A stretch of DNA of 64,000 nucleotides, taken from positions 10,638 through 74,637 of the forward strand of contig NZ_LSJI01000011.1 of the NCBI RefSeq assembly GCF_001557235.1. Reading direction: 5' to 3'. Position 1 is the first letter of the stretch; each line of letters starts with the position of its first letter. Position numbers and translations under genes: made by a program. This DNA comes from Phenylobacterium sp. CCH9-H3. Lineage in GTDB: Bacteria; Pseudomonadota; Alphaproteobacteria; Caulobacterales; Caulobacteraceae. The notes under the pieces are model-generated. The model was given only the letters and a program-made list of their open reading frames with translations, was not told where the DNA came from and ran no database searches. Of this stretch, positions 1 to 9,201 are shown one piece after another.

Positions 1-387
1 CGGCAGGCCGGGCCGCGGGGCGTCCCAGCTCGCCGCGCTCGCCGCGTAGACGTGCATCTGCGGCTTGAAGACCTCGAGGTCGTCGAGGCTGGACGCGCGG
101 AGGAACAGCATGCCGGGCAGGGCCGGGTTCGTGGAGAAGACCGGAGCGCCGCAGTTGGGGCAAAAGGCGCGGGTCACGGGATTGCCGCTGTCGGAGGGGC
201 GCACATAGCCCTTCACGTCACCCGTGAGGCTCACGGACGACTCTGGAACGGCCAGATGGGACGAATGACCCGATCCGCTGGAGCGGCGGCAGTCCTCGCA
301 GTGGCAGTGACCCGCCATCATCGGCTCGGCGTCGCAGGTATAGCGCACGGCGCCGCACAGGCAGCCGCCGGAGAAAGGCGTCGGCAA
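1..387 (-). CDS. GFA-family (CENP-V/Mss4-like) zinc-binding protein, 3' end outside window
   Basis: Read on the minus strand, the frame opens at a TTG (387-385) six bases after a GAGGGAG ribosome site and stays open to the window edge (129 codons). The translation shows the GFA cysteine pattern in order: GGCLCGAVRY near residue 10, CHCEDCRR near 30 and FCPNCGAPVF near 75. These cysteines bind zinc in the family of glutathione-dependent formaldehyde-activating enzymes, but most members have no proven substrate and I assign none. No ATG lies between the in-frame TGA at about 455 and the conserved core, so the TTG start is well supported. The gene is divergent from the TetR gene at 498, with a strong palindrome between, so it is the likely target of that regulator. 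The C-terminus lies beyond position 1. Confidence 0.85.
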   Translation of the reverse strand, partial: MPTPFSGGCLCGAVRYTCDAEPMMAGHCHCEDCRRSSGSGHSSHLAVPESSVSLTGDVKGYVRPSDSGNPVTRAFCPNCGAPVFSTNPALPGMLFLRASSLDDLEVFKPQMHVYAASAASWDAPRPGLP

Positions 388-435
388 CGGAAACTCCCTC
401 GATAAAGATCGCTGACGCCCTTTGTGTTGGGCTCG

Positions 436-465
436 CCCAGAATATGTTCAAGAACATATTCTGGG
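436..465. promoter_or_regulatory. Perfect 14-bp inverted repeat, candidate TetR operator
   Basis: CCCAGAATATGTTC (436-449), a 2-base AA spacer, then its exact reverse complement (452-465). It lies 48 bases from the GFA start and 32 bases from the TetR start. The A/T-rich core stands out in a very GC-rich background. Long, near-perfect palindromes in a divergent promoter are typical of TetR-family autoregulation. That the neighbouring regulator binds here is inference. Confidence 0.7.
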
Positions 466-497
466 TCGCTGTAGTGGCTCCCGGGGGAGGTGTTGGA

Positions 498-1124
498 TTG
501 CCCTATCGGCCCGAGCACAAGTCCGAGACCCGCGCCCGCATCGTCGAGTGTGCGCGCGTGCTCTTCAATCGCCACGGCTACGACAACGTGACGATCGACA
601 TGCTGATGGAGGCGGCGTCGCTGACGCGCGGCGGCTTCTATCATCACTTCCGGAACAAGGAGGAGGTGTTCGGCGAAGCGGTCGCCAGCTTCCTGATGGG
701 GCGCGGCGCGAGGTGGCGTGCGGAGGCGGGCGTCAATCCCCTGGATCCCGCCGTCGAAGACGGCGCCAACATGCTGCGAAGCTACCTGTCCGCCGAGCAT
801 CTGGGCGACTTGGAGGGGCAATGCCCGATGATCGCGCTGCCCTCCGACGTGGGTCGCGCGGGTCCGGCGGTGCGGGAGGCCTACAAATACCTGCTGGAGG
901 CCATGGTCGGCCTTTATGAACGGGCCTTACCGAGCGGAACCATGGACCGAAGGACGACGGCTCTGGCCCTGGCCGCCCTGAGCGTCGGCGGCATGGTGCT
1001 TGCGCGGACCCTGCCCGAGAACGAACTGGTTGGCGAAGTTCGCGACGCCGCCTTGGCCAAGGCCCTGGAATTGTTGGGCCCCGGCCAGGCGACGCGAGCC
1101 GGGGCGCCGGGCGGGTCCGCCTAG
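498..1124 (+). CDS. TetR/AcrR family transcriptional regulator
   Basis: A 208-residue protein. The N-terminal helix-turn-helix runs over about residues 8-60 (SETRARIVECARVLFNRHGY, then LTRGGFYHHFRNKEEVF), followed by an all-helical ligand domain as usual for TetR repressors. I place the start at TTG 498, with GGGGGAGG seven to eight bases upstream. The in-frame ATG at 444 falls inside the palindrome, lacks a ribosome site and would add 18 residues foreign to the family. It most likely represses itself and the divergent GFA gene. Its stop overlaps by four bases that of the convergent TetR gene ending at 1121. The inducer cannot be read from the sequence. Confidence 0.88.
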   Translation: MPYRPEHKSETRARIVECARVLFNRHGYDNVTIDMLMEAASLTRGGFYHHFRNKEEVFGEAVASFLMGRGARWRAEAGVNPLDPAVEDGANMLRSYLSAEHLGDLEGQCPMIALPSDVGRAGPAVREAYKYLLEAMVGLYERALPSGTMDRRTTALALAALSVGGMVLARTLPENELVGEVRDAALAKALELLGPGQATRAGAPGGSA

Positions 1125-1726
1125 CCCAGGAACGCCTTGATCAGCGTCCGCGCGGTGGTGGCCATCGAGCGGACGGGGCCGGATTCCTGCAAGGTCACGC
1201 GCGAGACGTGGCCGCCCTCCAGCAGCATCATCAGGGCGTCGGCCAGGCCGCTGTCCTTGGCGCCGGCCGCGGCCGCCATCTCGGCGAGCCGGCGGTGCAT
1301 CTCGCGCTTGTGCTCCACGGCCACCATCCGCGCCGGGTGGTCGGGCTCGTGCAGCTCCAGGGCCGCGTTCGACAGCGCGCAGCCGTGGCTGTCCTCGCAG
1401 GTCTTGTTGGCGAAGCCCTCGAACAGCGCCTCCAGCTGGCGGCGCGGGTCGCCGGCGTAGGGGGCGATCACCTCGTCCCACCAGGCCAGGCCGTTGCGCG
1501 ATTCCTCGCGCAGGCATTCGGCCACCAGTTCGTCCTTGGACGGGAAGTTCCGGTACAGCGTCATCTTGGTCGCGCCGGCCTCGGCCGCGATGGTCTCGAC
1601 CCCCACGGCCCGGATGCCGCGCTCGTAGAACAGTTCCTTGGCCGTATCGAAGATCCGGTCGCGGGCCGACTTTCGCGTGAGGCCGGCGGTGTCCGCCGCG
1701 CCGCTGCGATCAGCTTCCATCCCCAT
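1121..1726 (-). CDS. TetR/AcrR family regulator of the adjacent RND efflux operon
   Basis: A 201-residue protein with a TetR DNA-binding domain at about residues 18-65 (ARDRIFDTAKELFYERGIRA, then ATKMTLYRNFPSKDELV) and a helical effector domain. ATG 1726 or ATG 1720 could be the start; the stretch before them has only a distant AAGGA, so the choice is not firm. It is divergent from the adaptor gene at 1882, the usual layout for local repressors of RND pumps, and the 155-base gap carries a TGACCGGTCA palindrome. Repression of the pump and of itself is inferred from this layout. The ligand is unknown. Confidence 0.88.
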   Translation of the reverse strand: MGMEADRSGAADTAGLTRKSARDRIFDTAKELFYERGIRAVGVETIAAEAGATKMTLYRNFPSKDELVAECLREESRNGLAWWDEVIAPYAGDPRRQLEALFEGFANKTCEDSHGCALSNAALELHEPDHPARMVAVEHKREMHRRLAEMAAAAGAKDSGLADALMMLLEGGHVSRVTLQESGPVRSMATTARTLIKAFLG

Positions 1727-1757
1727 TTTTATCGTTGTCCTTCCATTGACGTGCGAG

Positions 1758-1767
1758 TGACCGGTCA
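1758..1767. promoter_or_regulatory. TGACCGGTCA palindrome, candidate efflux-operon operator
   Basis: A perfect 10-bp palindrome in the gap between the divergent TetR and RND adaptor genes. A looser GTATC (1768-1772) and GATAC (1785-1789) pair lies next to it. Position and symmetry suit a TetR operator; binding is inferred. Confidence 0.5.
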
Positions 1768-1881
1768 GTATCTATTGCGCAGATGATACCGAACGGTCTC
1801 GTCACATCTTCAATGTGCGCCTAGGCGAACCGGTTTTCAAGCGCCGGGCCCTGCGGCGCAAAATCACTCCCGGAGACGGTC

Positions 1882-3075
1882 ATGCGTGTGTGGACCCTGG
1901 CGCGGACAGGCGCCCTTCTGGCTCTTTCTTTGTTCGTCGCCGGCTGCGGCGCCCAGGCCCAGGACAAGGCGGGCGAGCCCCCGCCGCCGCAGGTCACCAC
2001 CGCCGCCGTGGTCACCCGGGACCTGCGCCCCTGGGACGAGTTCACCGGCCGGCTGGAGGCCGTCGATACGGTTCAGGTCCGCCCGCGGGTCGGCGGCTAC
2101 GTGGATGGCGTCCGCTTCACCGAAGGCGCCGTGGTCCGGCAGGGCCAGGTGCTGTTCCAGATCGACCCGCGCCCGTTCCAGGCCGAGGTCGCGCGCCTGA
2201 CCGCCGAGGTGGCGGCCAACCGGGCCAAGCTGGAGCTCGCCGCCGCCAACCGCCAGCGCGCCGAACGCCTGGTCGAGGAACAGGCCCTGTCGCGCAGCGA
2301 GTACGACCGCCTGGTGTCGGAGGAGAAGGCCCAGCGCGCCGTCCTGGACGCCGCCGCCGCGGCGCTGGACTCGGCACGGCTCAATCTGGAATTCACCCGC
2401 ATCACGGCCCCGATCAGCGGCCGCGTCTCTCGGGCCATCGTCACGCCGGGCAACCTGGTCACCAGCGCCGACGTCCTGACCACCGTGGTCTCGGACACGC
2501 CGATCTACGCCACCTTCAACGCCGACGAGCAGACCTACCTGCGCTACGCCGCCTCGGCGCGCAGCCGGCCGGGGCCGGTCTATCTCGGCCTGATGACCGA
2601 CGAGGGCTACCCGCATGAGGGCCGGCTGGTGTTCGTCGACAACGTCGTCAACGCTCGGAGCGGCACCATCCAGGGGCGGGCGCTGTTCCAGAACGCCGAC
2701 GGCCGGTTCACCCCGGGTCTCTTCGCCCGCATCAAGCTGGTGGGCGAGACGGCCGAGCCGACGGCCCTGGTCCCCGACCGCGCCATCGCGGCCGACCTCG
2801 GCAAGCGCTTCGTCCTCGCCGTGGGGCCGGGCGACGTGGCCCAGTACCGGGCCATTGAGGTGGGCCCGCGGGTCGGCGACCTGCGGATCGTCCGCAGCGG
2901 CTTGAAGCCCGGCGAGGTCATCATCGTCGGCGGCGGCCAGCGCGTGAAGCCCGGCCAGAAGGTCGCGCCCACCCGCACCGTGATCAAGCTGCCCGAAGCC
3001 GAACTGGCCCAGGTCGAGGCCCGCCCCGCGCGGATCGCCCTGGCCGATACGAAGGCTGCGACGAGCGCCCGCTAG
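1882..3075 (+). CDS. RND efflux periplasmic adaptor (membrane fusion protein), lipoprotein
   Basis: A 397-residue adaptor linking an inner-membrane RND pump to an outer-membrane channel. The N-terminus is a lipoprotein signal ending in a VAGC lipobox with the lipid-bearing cysteine at residue 22. Then come the barrel-sandwich half (PRVGGYVDGVRFTEGAVVRQ), an alpha-helical hairpin rich in Ala/Glu (about residues 105-165), the second lipoyl half (ITAPISGRVSR) and beta-barrel/membrane-proximal domains. The start has GGAGA a few bases upstream. It is first in a three-gene operon, with the pump 48 bases downstream. It resembles the AcrA/MexA group; the substrate cannot be told from the adaptor. Confidence 0.93.
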   Translation: MRVWTLARTGALLALSLFVAGCGAQAQDKAGEPPPPQVTTAAVVTRDLRPWDEFTGRLEAVDTVQVRPRVGGYVDGVRFTEGAVVRQGQVLFQIDPRPFQAEVARLTAEVAANRAKLELAAANRQRAERLVEEQALSRSEYDRLVSEEKAQRAVLDAAAAALDSARLNLEFTRITAPISGRVSRAIVTPGNLVTSADVLTTVVSDTPIYATFNADEQTYLRYAASARSRPGPVYLGLMTDEGYPHEGRLVFVDNVVNARSGTIQGRALFQNADGRFTPGLFARIKLVGETAEPTALVPDRAIAADLGKRFVLAVGPGDVAQYRAIEVGPRVGDLRIVRSGLKPGEVIIVGGGQRVKPGQKVAPTRTVIKLPEAELAQVEARPARIALADTKAATSAR

Positions 3076-3123
3076 GCGTCGTCGCAAGCCCCCCTTTCCG
3101 AACTCACGCCCGGACTCCGTCCA

Positions 3124-6100
3124 ATGAACTTCTCGCAGTTCTTCGTGAACCGCCCGCGCTTCGCTGCGGTGCTCTCGATCATCATCTTCGTGGTCGGCCT
3201 CATCGCCCTGCCGCGCCTGCCGATCAGCGAATATCCCGAGGTCGTGCCGCCCACGGTCGTGGTCCGCGCCGTCTATCCGGGCGCCAATCCCGCCACCATC
3301 GCCGAGACGGTGGCCTCGCCGCTGGAACAGGCGATCAACGGCGTGGAGGGGATGCTCTACCAGTCGTCCCAGACCACCGCCGACGGGGTGATGACGCTCA
3401 CCGTCACCTTCGCGCTTGGGGTCGACCTGGATAAGGCCCAGGTCCAGGTCCAGAACCGCGTGGCGCAGACCTTGCCCAAGCTGCCGCAGGAAGTGCAGCG
3501 CGCGGGCGTGGTGACCAACAAGGCCTCGCCCGACCTGACCATGGTCGTCCACCTGATCTCGCCCGATCAGCGCTACGACATGCTGTACCTGTCCAACTAC
3601 GCCCAGCTGCGGGTCCGCGACCAGCTCGCCCGCCTGGAGGGCGTGGGCGACGTGCAGATGTTCGGCTCCGGGCCCTACGCCATGCGCGTCTGGCTGGATC
3701 CCGAGAAGGTGGCGGCCCGCGGCCTGACCGCCGGCGACGTGATCCGCGCGATCCGCGAGCAGAACGTCCAGATCGCCGCCGGCCAGCTCGGCGCGCCGCC
3801 CGCGCCTGGGGCGGCGGATTTCCAGGTGGCCATCAACGCCCAGGGCCGCCTCAGCGACGAGGAGGACTTCCGCAACATCATCATCCGCACGGGCGCCGCC
3901 GGCGAGATCACCCGCCTGGGCGACGTCTCGCGCGTGGAACTGGGCTCCAACAGCTACGCCCTGCGTTCGCTCCTGAACAACAAGCCGGCCATCGCCCTGC
4001 CGATCTTCCAACGCCCCGGCTCCAACGCCCTCGATATCTCCACCCAGGTCCGCGAGACCATGGAGACGCTGAAGAAGGACTTCCCGGAAGGCGTCGACTA
4101 TCGGATCGCCTACGACCCTACCGTCTTCGTCCGCGGCTCGATCGATGCGGTCACCCACACCCTGGCCGAGGCCATCCTGCTGGTGGTGCTGGTGGTGGTG
4201 CTGTTCCTGCAGAGCTGGCGCGCGTCGGTGATCCCGCTGATCGCCGTGCCCGTCTCGCTGGTGGGCGCCTTCGCCGTCATGCACATGATGGGCTTCGGGC
4301 TGAACACCCTGACCCTGTTCGGCATGGTCCTGGCCATTGGGGTGGTCGTGGACGACGCCATCGTGGTGGTCGAGAACGTCGAGCGGAACATCGAGCTGGG
4401 TCTGGCGCCCGCCGAGGCGGCCCGCCGGGCCATGACCGAGGTCACCGGCCCGATCATCTCCACCGCCCTGGTGCTGTGCGCGGTCTTCATCCCCACCGCC
4501 TTCATCAGCGGCCTGACCGGCCAGTTCTATCGCCAGTTCGCCCTGACCATCGCGATCAGCACCCTGATCTCGGCGTTCAACTCGCTGACCCTGTCGCCGG
4601 CCCTGGCGGCGGTGCTGCTGAAGCCGCATGGCGCGCCCAAGGACCGGTTCCAGCGCCTGATCGACCGCGGCTTCGGCTGGCTGTTCGGCCCCTTCAACCG
4701 CTTCTTCGCCCGCGCCTCCGACGGCTACGTGGGCGGGGTGGGGCGGCTGCTCGGCCGTTCGAAGGCCGCGCTGGCGGTCTATGTGGTGCTGATCGGCTTC
4801 ACCGGCCTGGTGTTCGCCACCACCCCGTCCGGCTTCGTGCCGCCGCAGGACAAGCAGTACCTGGTGGCCGCCGCCCAGCTTCCGGACGCCGCCTCGCTCG
4901 ACCGCACCGAAGCCGTCATCCGCCAGATGAGCGACATCGCCCTGAAGACCCCGGGCGTCGAGGACGCCATCGCCTTCCCCGGCCTGTCGATCAACGGCTT
5001 CACCAACAGCCCCAACGCCGGGATCGTCTTCGTCACCCTGAAACCCTTCGACGAGCGCAAGGGCAAGGCTCTCTCCGGCGTCGCCCTGACCGAGCAGCTC
5101 AACGCCAAGTTCGGGGCGATCCAGGACGCCAACGTAGCGGTCTTCGCGCCGCCGCCGGTGATGGGCCTGGGCCAGATCGGCGGCTTCAAGATCCAGATCG
5201 AGGACCGCGCCGGCGTCGGGGCGGAAGAGCTCTACAAGCAGACCCAGGCCGTGGTGGAAGCGGCCTCGAAGGAGCCTAGCCTGGCCGGCGTCTTCTCCGG
5301 CTTCCAGATCAACGTACCCCAGGTCACCGCCGACATCGACCGCGAGAAGGCGAGGGCGCAGGGCATGTCGCTGACCGACCTCTTCGAGACCATGCAGGTC
5401 TATCTGGGATCGCTCTATGTGAACGATTTCAACCGCTTCGGCCGGACTTATGAGGTAGACGTGCAGGCCGACCAGAAGTTCCGGCTGGATCCGGAGGACG
5501 TCCTGCGCCTGCAGACCCGCAACGGGGCGGGCGACATGATCCCGCTGGGCGCCTTCGTGACCCTGCGCCACACGTCCGGGCCGGATCGCGTGCCGCACTA
5601 CAACGGCTACCTCTCCGCCGAGATCAACGGCGGTCCAGCCCCGGGCTACAGCTCGGGCCAGGCCGAGGCGGCCATGGAGCGGATCGCCCGCGAGACCCTG
5701 CCCAATGGCATGAGCTACGAGTGGACCGACCTGACCTACCAGCAGATCCTGGCGGGCAACACGGCGATCTACATCTTCCCGCTCTGCGTGCTGCTGGCCT
5801 TCCTGGTGCTGGCCGCCCAGTACGAGAGCTGGACCCTGCCGCTGGTGGTCATCCTGATCGTGCCGATGTGCCTGCTCTGCGCGCTGGTGGGCGTGCGGCT
5901 GACGGGCGGCGACAACAACATATTCACCCAGATAGGTTTGATTGTCCTCGTCGGCCTCGCCTGCAAGAACGCGATCTTGATCGTTGAATTTGCACGGGAA
6001 AAGGAGGCACATGGGGTCCCCACCTGGGACGCCGTGCTCGAGGCCTGCCGCCTCCGCCTGCGCCCGATCCTGATGACCTCCCTGGCCTTCATCATGGGCG

Positions 6101-6297
6101 TCGCCCCGCTGGTCTACTCCAGCGGCGCCGGCTCCGAGATGCGCCGGGCGATGGGCGTGGCGGTGTTCTCCGGCATGCTGGGCGTCACCCTCTTCGGCCT
6201 GATGCTCACCCCCGTCTTCTACCTCCTGATCCGCAAGACAGTCGGTCGCCGGGGCCCCCGCCTCGTCGCCGCCGACCTGCCGCACGCGGCCGAGTAG
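3124..6297 (+). CDS. HAE1-family RND multidrug efflux permease
   Basis: A 1057-residue inner-membrane proton/drug antiporter of full family length. It begins with the usual cytoplasmic start and TM1 (NFSQFFVNRPRFAAVLSIII), has two large periplasmic loops after TM1 and TM7 and twelve predicted membrane segments. The proton-relay aspartates are present in TM4 as VVVDDAIVVVEN (D410, D411), and the N-box style GLACKNAILIVEF motif lies near residue 955. This is the pump subunit of the operon with the adaptor before it and the channel 11 bases after it. HAE1 members export hydrophobic drugs, dyes, bile salts or plant compounds; the actual substrates here are unknown. Confidence 0.95.
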   Translation: MNFSQFFVNRPRFAAVLSIIIFVVGLIALPRLPISEYPEVVPPTVVVRAVYPGANPATIAETVASPLEQAINGVEGMLYQSSQTTADGVMTLTVTFALGVDLDKAQVQVQNRVAQTLPKLPQEVQRAGVVTNKASPDLTMVVHLISPDQRYDMLYLSNYAQLRVRDQLARLEGVGDVQMFGSGPYAMRVWLDPEKVAARGLTAGDVIRAIREQNVQIAAGQLGAPPAPGAADFQVAINAQGRLSDEEDFRNIIIRTGAAGEITRLGDVSRVELGSNSYALRSLLNNKPAIALPIFQRPGSNALDISTQVRETMETLKKDFPEGVDYRIAYDPTVFVRGSIDAVTHTLAEAILLVVLVVVLFLQSWRASVIPLIAVPVSLVGAFAVMHMMGFGLNTLTLFGMVLAIGVVVDDAIVVVENVERNIELGLAPAEAARRAMTEVTGPIISTALVLCAVFIPTAFISGLTGQFYRQFALTIAISTLISAFNSLTLSPALAAVLLKPHGAPKDRFQRLIDRGFGWLFGPFNRFFARASDGYVGGVGRLLGRSKAALAVYVVLIGFTGLVFATTPSGFVPPQDKQYLVAAAQLPDAASLDRTEAVIRQMSDIALKTPGVEDAIAFPGLSINGFTNSPNAGIVFVTLKPFDERKGKALSGVALTEQLNAKFGAIQDANVAVFAPPPVMGLGQIGGFKIQIEDRAGVGAEELYKQTQAVVEAASKEPSLAGVFSGFQINVPQVTADIDREKARAQGMSLTDLFETMQVYLGSLYVNDFNRFGRTYEVDVQADQKFRLDPEDVLRLQTRNGAGDMIPLGAFVTLRHTSGPDRVPHYNGYLSAEINGGPAPGYSSGQAEAAMERIARETLPNGMSYEWTDLTYQQILAGNTAIYIFPLCVLLAFLVLAAQYESWTLPLVVILIVPMCLLCALVGVRLTGGDNNIFTQIGLIVLVGLACKNAILIVEFAREKEAHGVPTWDAVLEACRLRLRPILMTSLAFIMGVAPLVYSSGAGSEMRRAMGVAVFSGMLGVTLFGLMLTPVFYLLIRKTVGRRGPRLVAADLPHAAE

Positions 6298-6308
6298 GAA
6301 CCTCTGCG

Positions 6309-7715
6309 ATGACCAAGCTCATTGGCCCCCTGGCGGCGGCGCTTCTGCTGTCCGCCTGCGCCGTCGGCCCGCGATACGAGGCGCCCAAGACCTCGCCGGC
6401 GACGTTCGCGGTCAAGTCCGAAACCTTCGCCGCCGCGCCCTTCGAGGCGGCCTGGTGGACCGCCTTCGAGGACCCGATCCTCGACGACCTGGAACGCCGG
6501 GCGCTGGCCGGAAACCTGGATCTGCGGGTGGCGGTGGCCCGGGTCCGCGAGGCCCGCGCCCTGTTTCGCGACGCCCGCCTGGACCAGCTGCCTCGCGTCA
6601 CCGCAGCAGGCGGCTACGCCGATGGCCGGACGCCCCAGCCGGGCGGGCTGCCGGTCACCGACAGCACGTGGCAGGCCGGCTTCGACGCCGGCTGGGAGAT
6701 CGATCTCTTCGGCCGCGTCCGCCGCCAGGTGGAGGCCGCCCGCGCCGACGTGGGGGCCGCCGAGGCGGATCTCCGCGACGCCCAGGTCCTGATCGCCGCC
6801 GAGGTGGCGCGGAACTACTTCGAGTACCAGGGCGCCCGCGACCGTCTGGCCGTGGCCCGCCGCAACCTGGAGACCCAGCGCGACACCCTGCGCCTGACGA
6901 GGTCGCGCTTCGACGTGGGCCTGGGCGACGCCGTCGGCGTGGCCAGCGCCCAGGCGGCCCTGTCGTCCACCGAGGCGAGCATCCCGCTCTTCACCATCCA
7001 GGCGACCCAGGCGGCGCACCGGCTGGCCGTGCTGGTGGGCGAGCGGCCCGGCGCCCTGGACGCCCAGCTGGCGCCTGAGCGTCCGCGCCGCGTGCTGGCC
7101 CGGGCCCTGCCGATCGGGGACGCCTCGGCGCTGCTTCGCCGCCGCCCCGACGTGGCCGCCGCCGAGCGCCGCCTGGCCGCCCAGACCGCCCGCGTGGGCG
7201 TGGCCACCGCCGATCTGTTCCCGCGGGTGACGGTCACCGGCTTCGTCGGCTTCCTGTCCGGCGACCTGTCGTCCCTGGGCGGCGACGCCAGCCGGATGTG
7301 GAGCGTCGCGCCCGCGGTCTCCTGGCCCGCCCTCGATTTCGGCGGCGCCCAGGCCCGCCTGCGCGTGCAGCAGGCGCGCAGCGAGGCGGCTCTGGCGACC
7401 TACGAGCAGACGGTCCTCTTGGCGCTGGAGGACGTGCAGAACGCCCTAGTCGCCTACGCCCAGACCCAGTCCCGCGTCGCGAGCCTCGCCCAGCGCTCGG
7501 CCGCCTCCAGACGCGCCGCCGAACTGGCCCGCGTTCGCTACCGCGAGGGCGCCACCGACTTCCTGACCCTGCTGGACGCGGAGCGGACCCTGCTCGAGGC
7601 CGAGGACGCCGAGGCGGCCGCCCAGACCACGCTGAACACCCAGGTGGTCGCCCTCTACAAGGCCCTGGGCGGCGGCTGGGAGTCCCCGCCCGCGACGGCC
7701 CTCGCCCGGAACTAG
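6309..7715 (+). CDS. NodT-type outer-membrane efflux channel lipoprotein
   Basis: A 468-residue outer-membrane factor of the TolC/NodT class, third gene of the efflux operon. A short signal peptide ends in LSAC with Cys17 as the lipidated residue, followed by the family start VGPRYEAP. Two repeated outer-membrane efflux domains follow, with [20 protein letters not shown] near residue 50 and [15 protein letters not shown] near 280. Coiled alpha-barrel helices and a small beta-barrel are expected from the family. The 11-base gap to the pump gene supports co-transcription. No terminator is obvious before recA. Confidence 0.94.
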   Translation: MTKLIGPLAAALLLSACAVGPRYEAPKTSPATFAVKSETFAAAPFEAAWWTAFEDPILDDLERRALAGNLDLRVAVARVREARALFRDARLDQLPRVTAAGGYADGRTPQPGGLPVTDSTWQAGFDAGWEIDLFGRVRRQVEAARADVGAAEADLRDAQVLIAAEVARNYFEYQGARDRLAVARRNLETQRDTLRLTRSRFDVGLGDAVGVASAQAALSSTEASIPLFTIQATQAAHRLAVLVGERPGALDAQLAPERPRRVLARALPIGDASALLRRRPDVAAAERRLAAQTARVGVATADLFPRVTVTGFVGFLSGDLSSLGGDASRMWSVAPAVSWPALDFGGAQARLRVQQARSEAALATYEQTVLLALEDVQNALVAYAQTQSRVASLAQRSAASRRAAELARVRYREGATDFLTLLDAERTLLEAEDAEAAAQTTLNTQVVALYKALGGGWESPPATALARN

Positions 7716-7745
7716 CTGCGTCAAATCCGGACGTAAGGCCGAAAA

Positions 7746-7760
7746 GAACATGTTGCGAAC
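7746..7760. promoter_or_regulatory. LexA (SOS) box of recA, alphaproteobacterial type
   Basis: GAAC-N7-GAAC, the reverse-strand form of the GTTC-N7-GTTC direct repeat known as the alphaproteobacterial LexA site, lies 92 bases before the recA start. It fits exactly in sequence, spacing and position. Confidence 0.88.
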
Positions 7761-7851
7761 ATAGAACGAAGCCGGTACGTCTGAGTCCTGCGAAGGGCCC
7801 GGTGGTTGGGCCCGTCCGATTGGCGGAATCGTGGGATAGAGGGTGCATGGC

Positions 7852-8934
<1,083 letters not shown>

Positions 8935-9043
8935 GGAGCGCTTCACGGCGGCTCACGCCCCGGGGCGGGCCTTTCCGCCAACCCCCGGTCCGTCCCGACG
9001 CGCCACCCGACGCGGGGGCCGCCGGCGATCCTCAGGAGGCTGG

Positions 9044-9078
9044 ACGCTCGGGGCGAACCCCCGGGCGTCCTTTCTTTT
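9044..9078 (+). terminator. Rho-independent terminator after recA
   Basis: A ten-base-pair stem (arms 9044-9053 and 9059-9068, one G-T wobble) with a 5-base loop CGAAC is followed by the T-rich stretch CCTTTCTTTT. It separates recA from alaS. Confidence 0.75.
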
Positions 9079-9201
9079 GGCGGCGCCTCACTCGACGGGG
9101 CGCGCCTTTTCCTTTGGCGGTCCGGCCGAGGTTTCGTAAAGGGTCGGCGGTCCCCACCTGGGGGGTGGCGACCTGTCCAACAGTTTGATGAATGTAGCCC
9201 G

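Noticed and set aside
436..465. LexA box in the palindrome
   Set aside because: It contains GTTC and GAAC but not in the GTTC-N7-GTTC direct-repeat form; symmetry fits a dimeric repressor.
444..497. ATG 444 as start of the first TetR gene
   Set aside because: It lies within the palindrome, has no ribosome site and adds a segment absent from the family; TTG 498 has a strong site.
1864..6285. Very long open frame antisense to the efflux operon
   Set aside because: It is a codon-bias shadow of the RND operon: third-position GC opens the opposite strand. No family resemblance and runs of His/Asp/Gly-rich sequence.
7843..7851. GTG 7843 as recA start
   Set aside because: ATG 7852 has better spacing to AGAGGG and matches known RecA N-termini.
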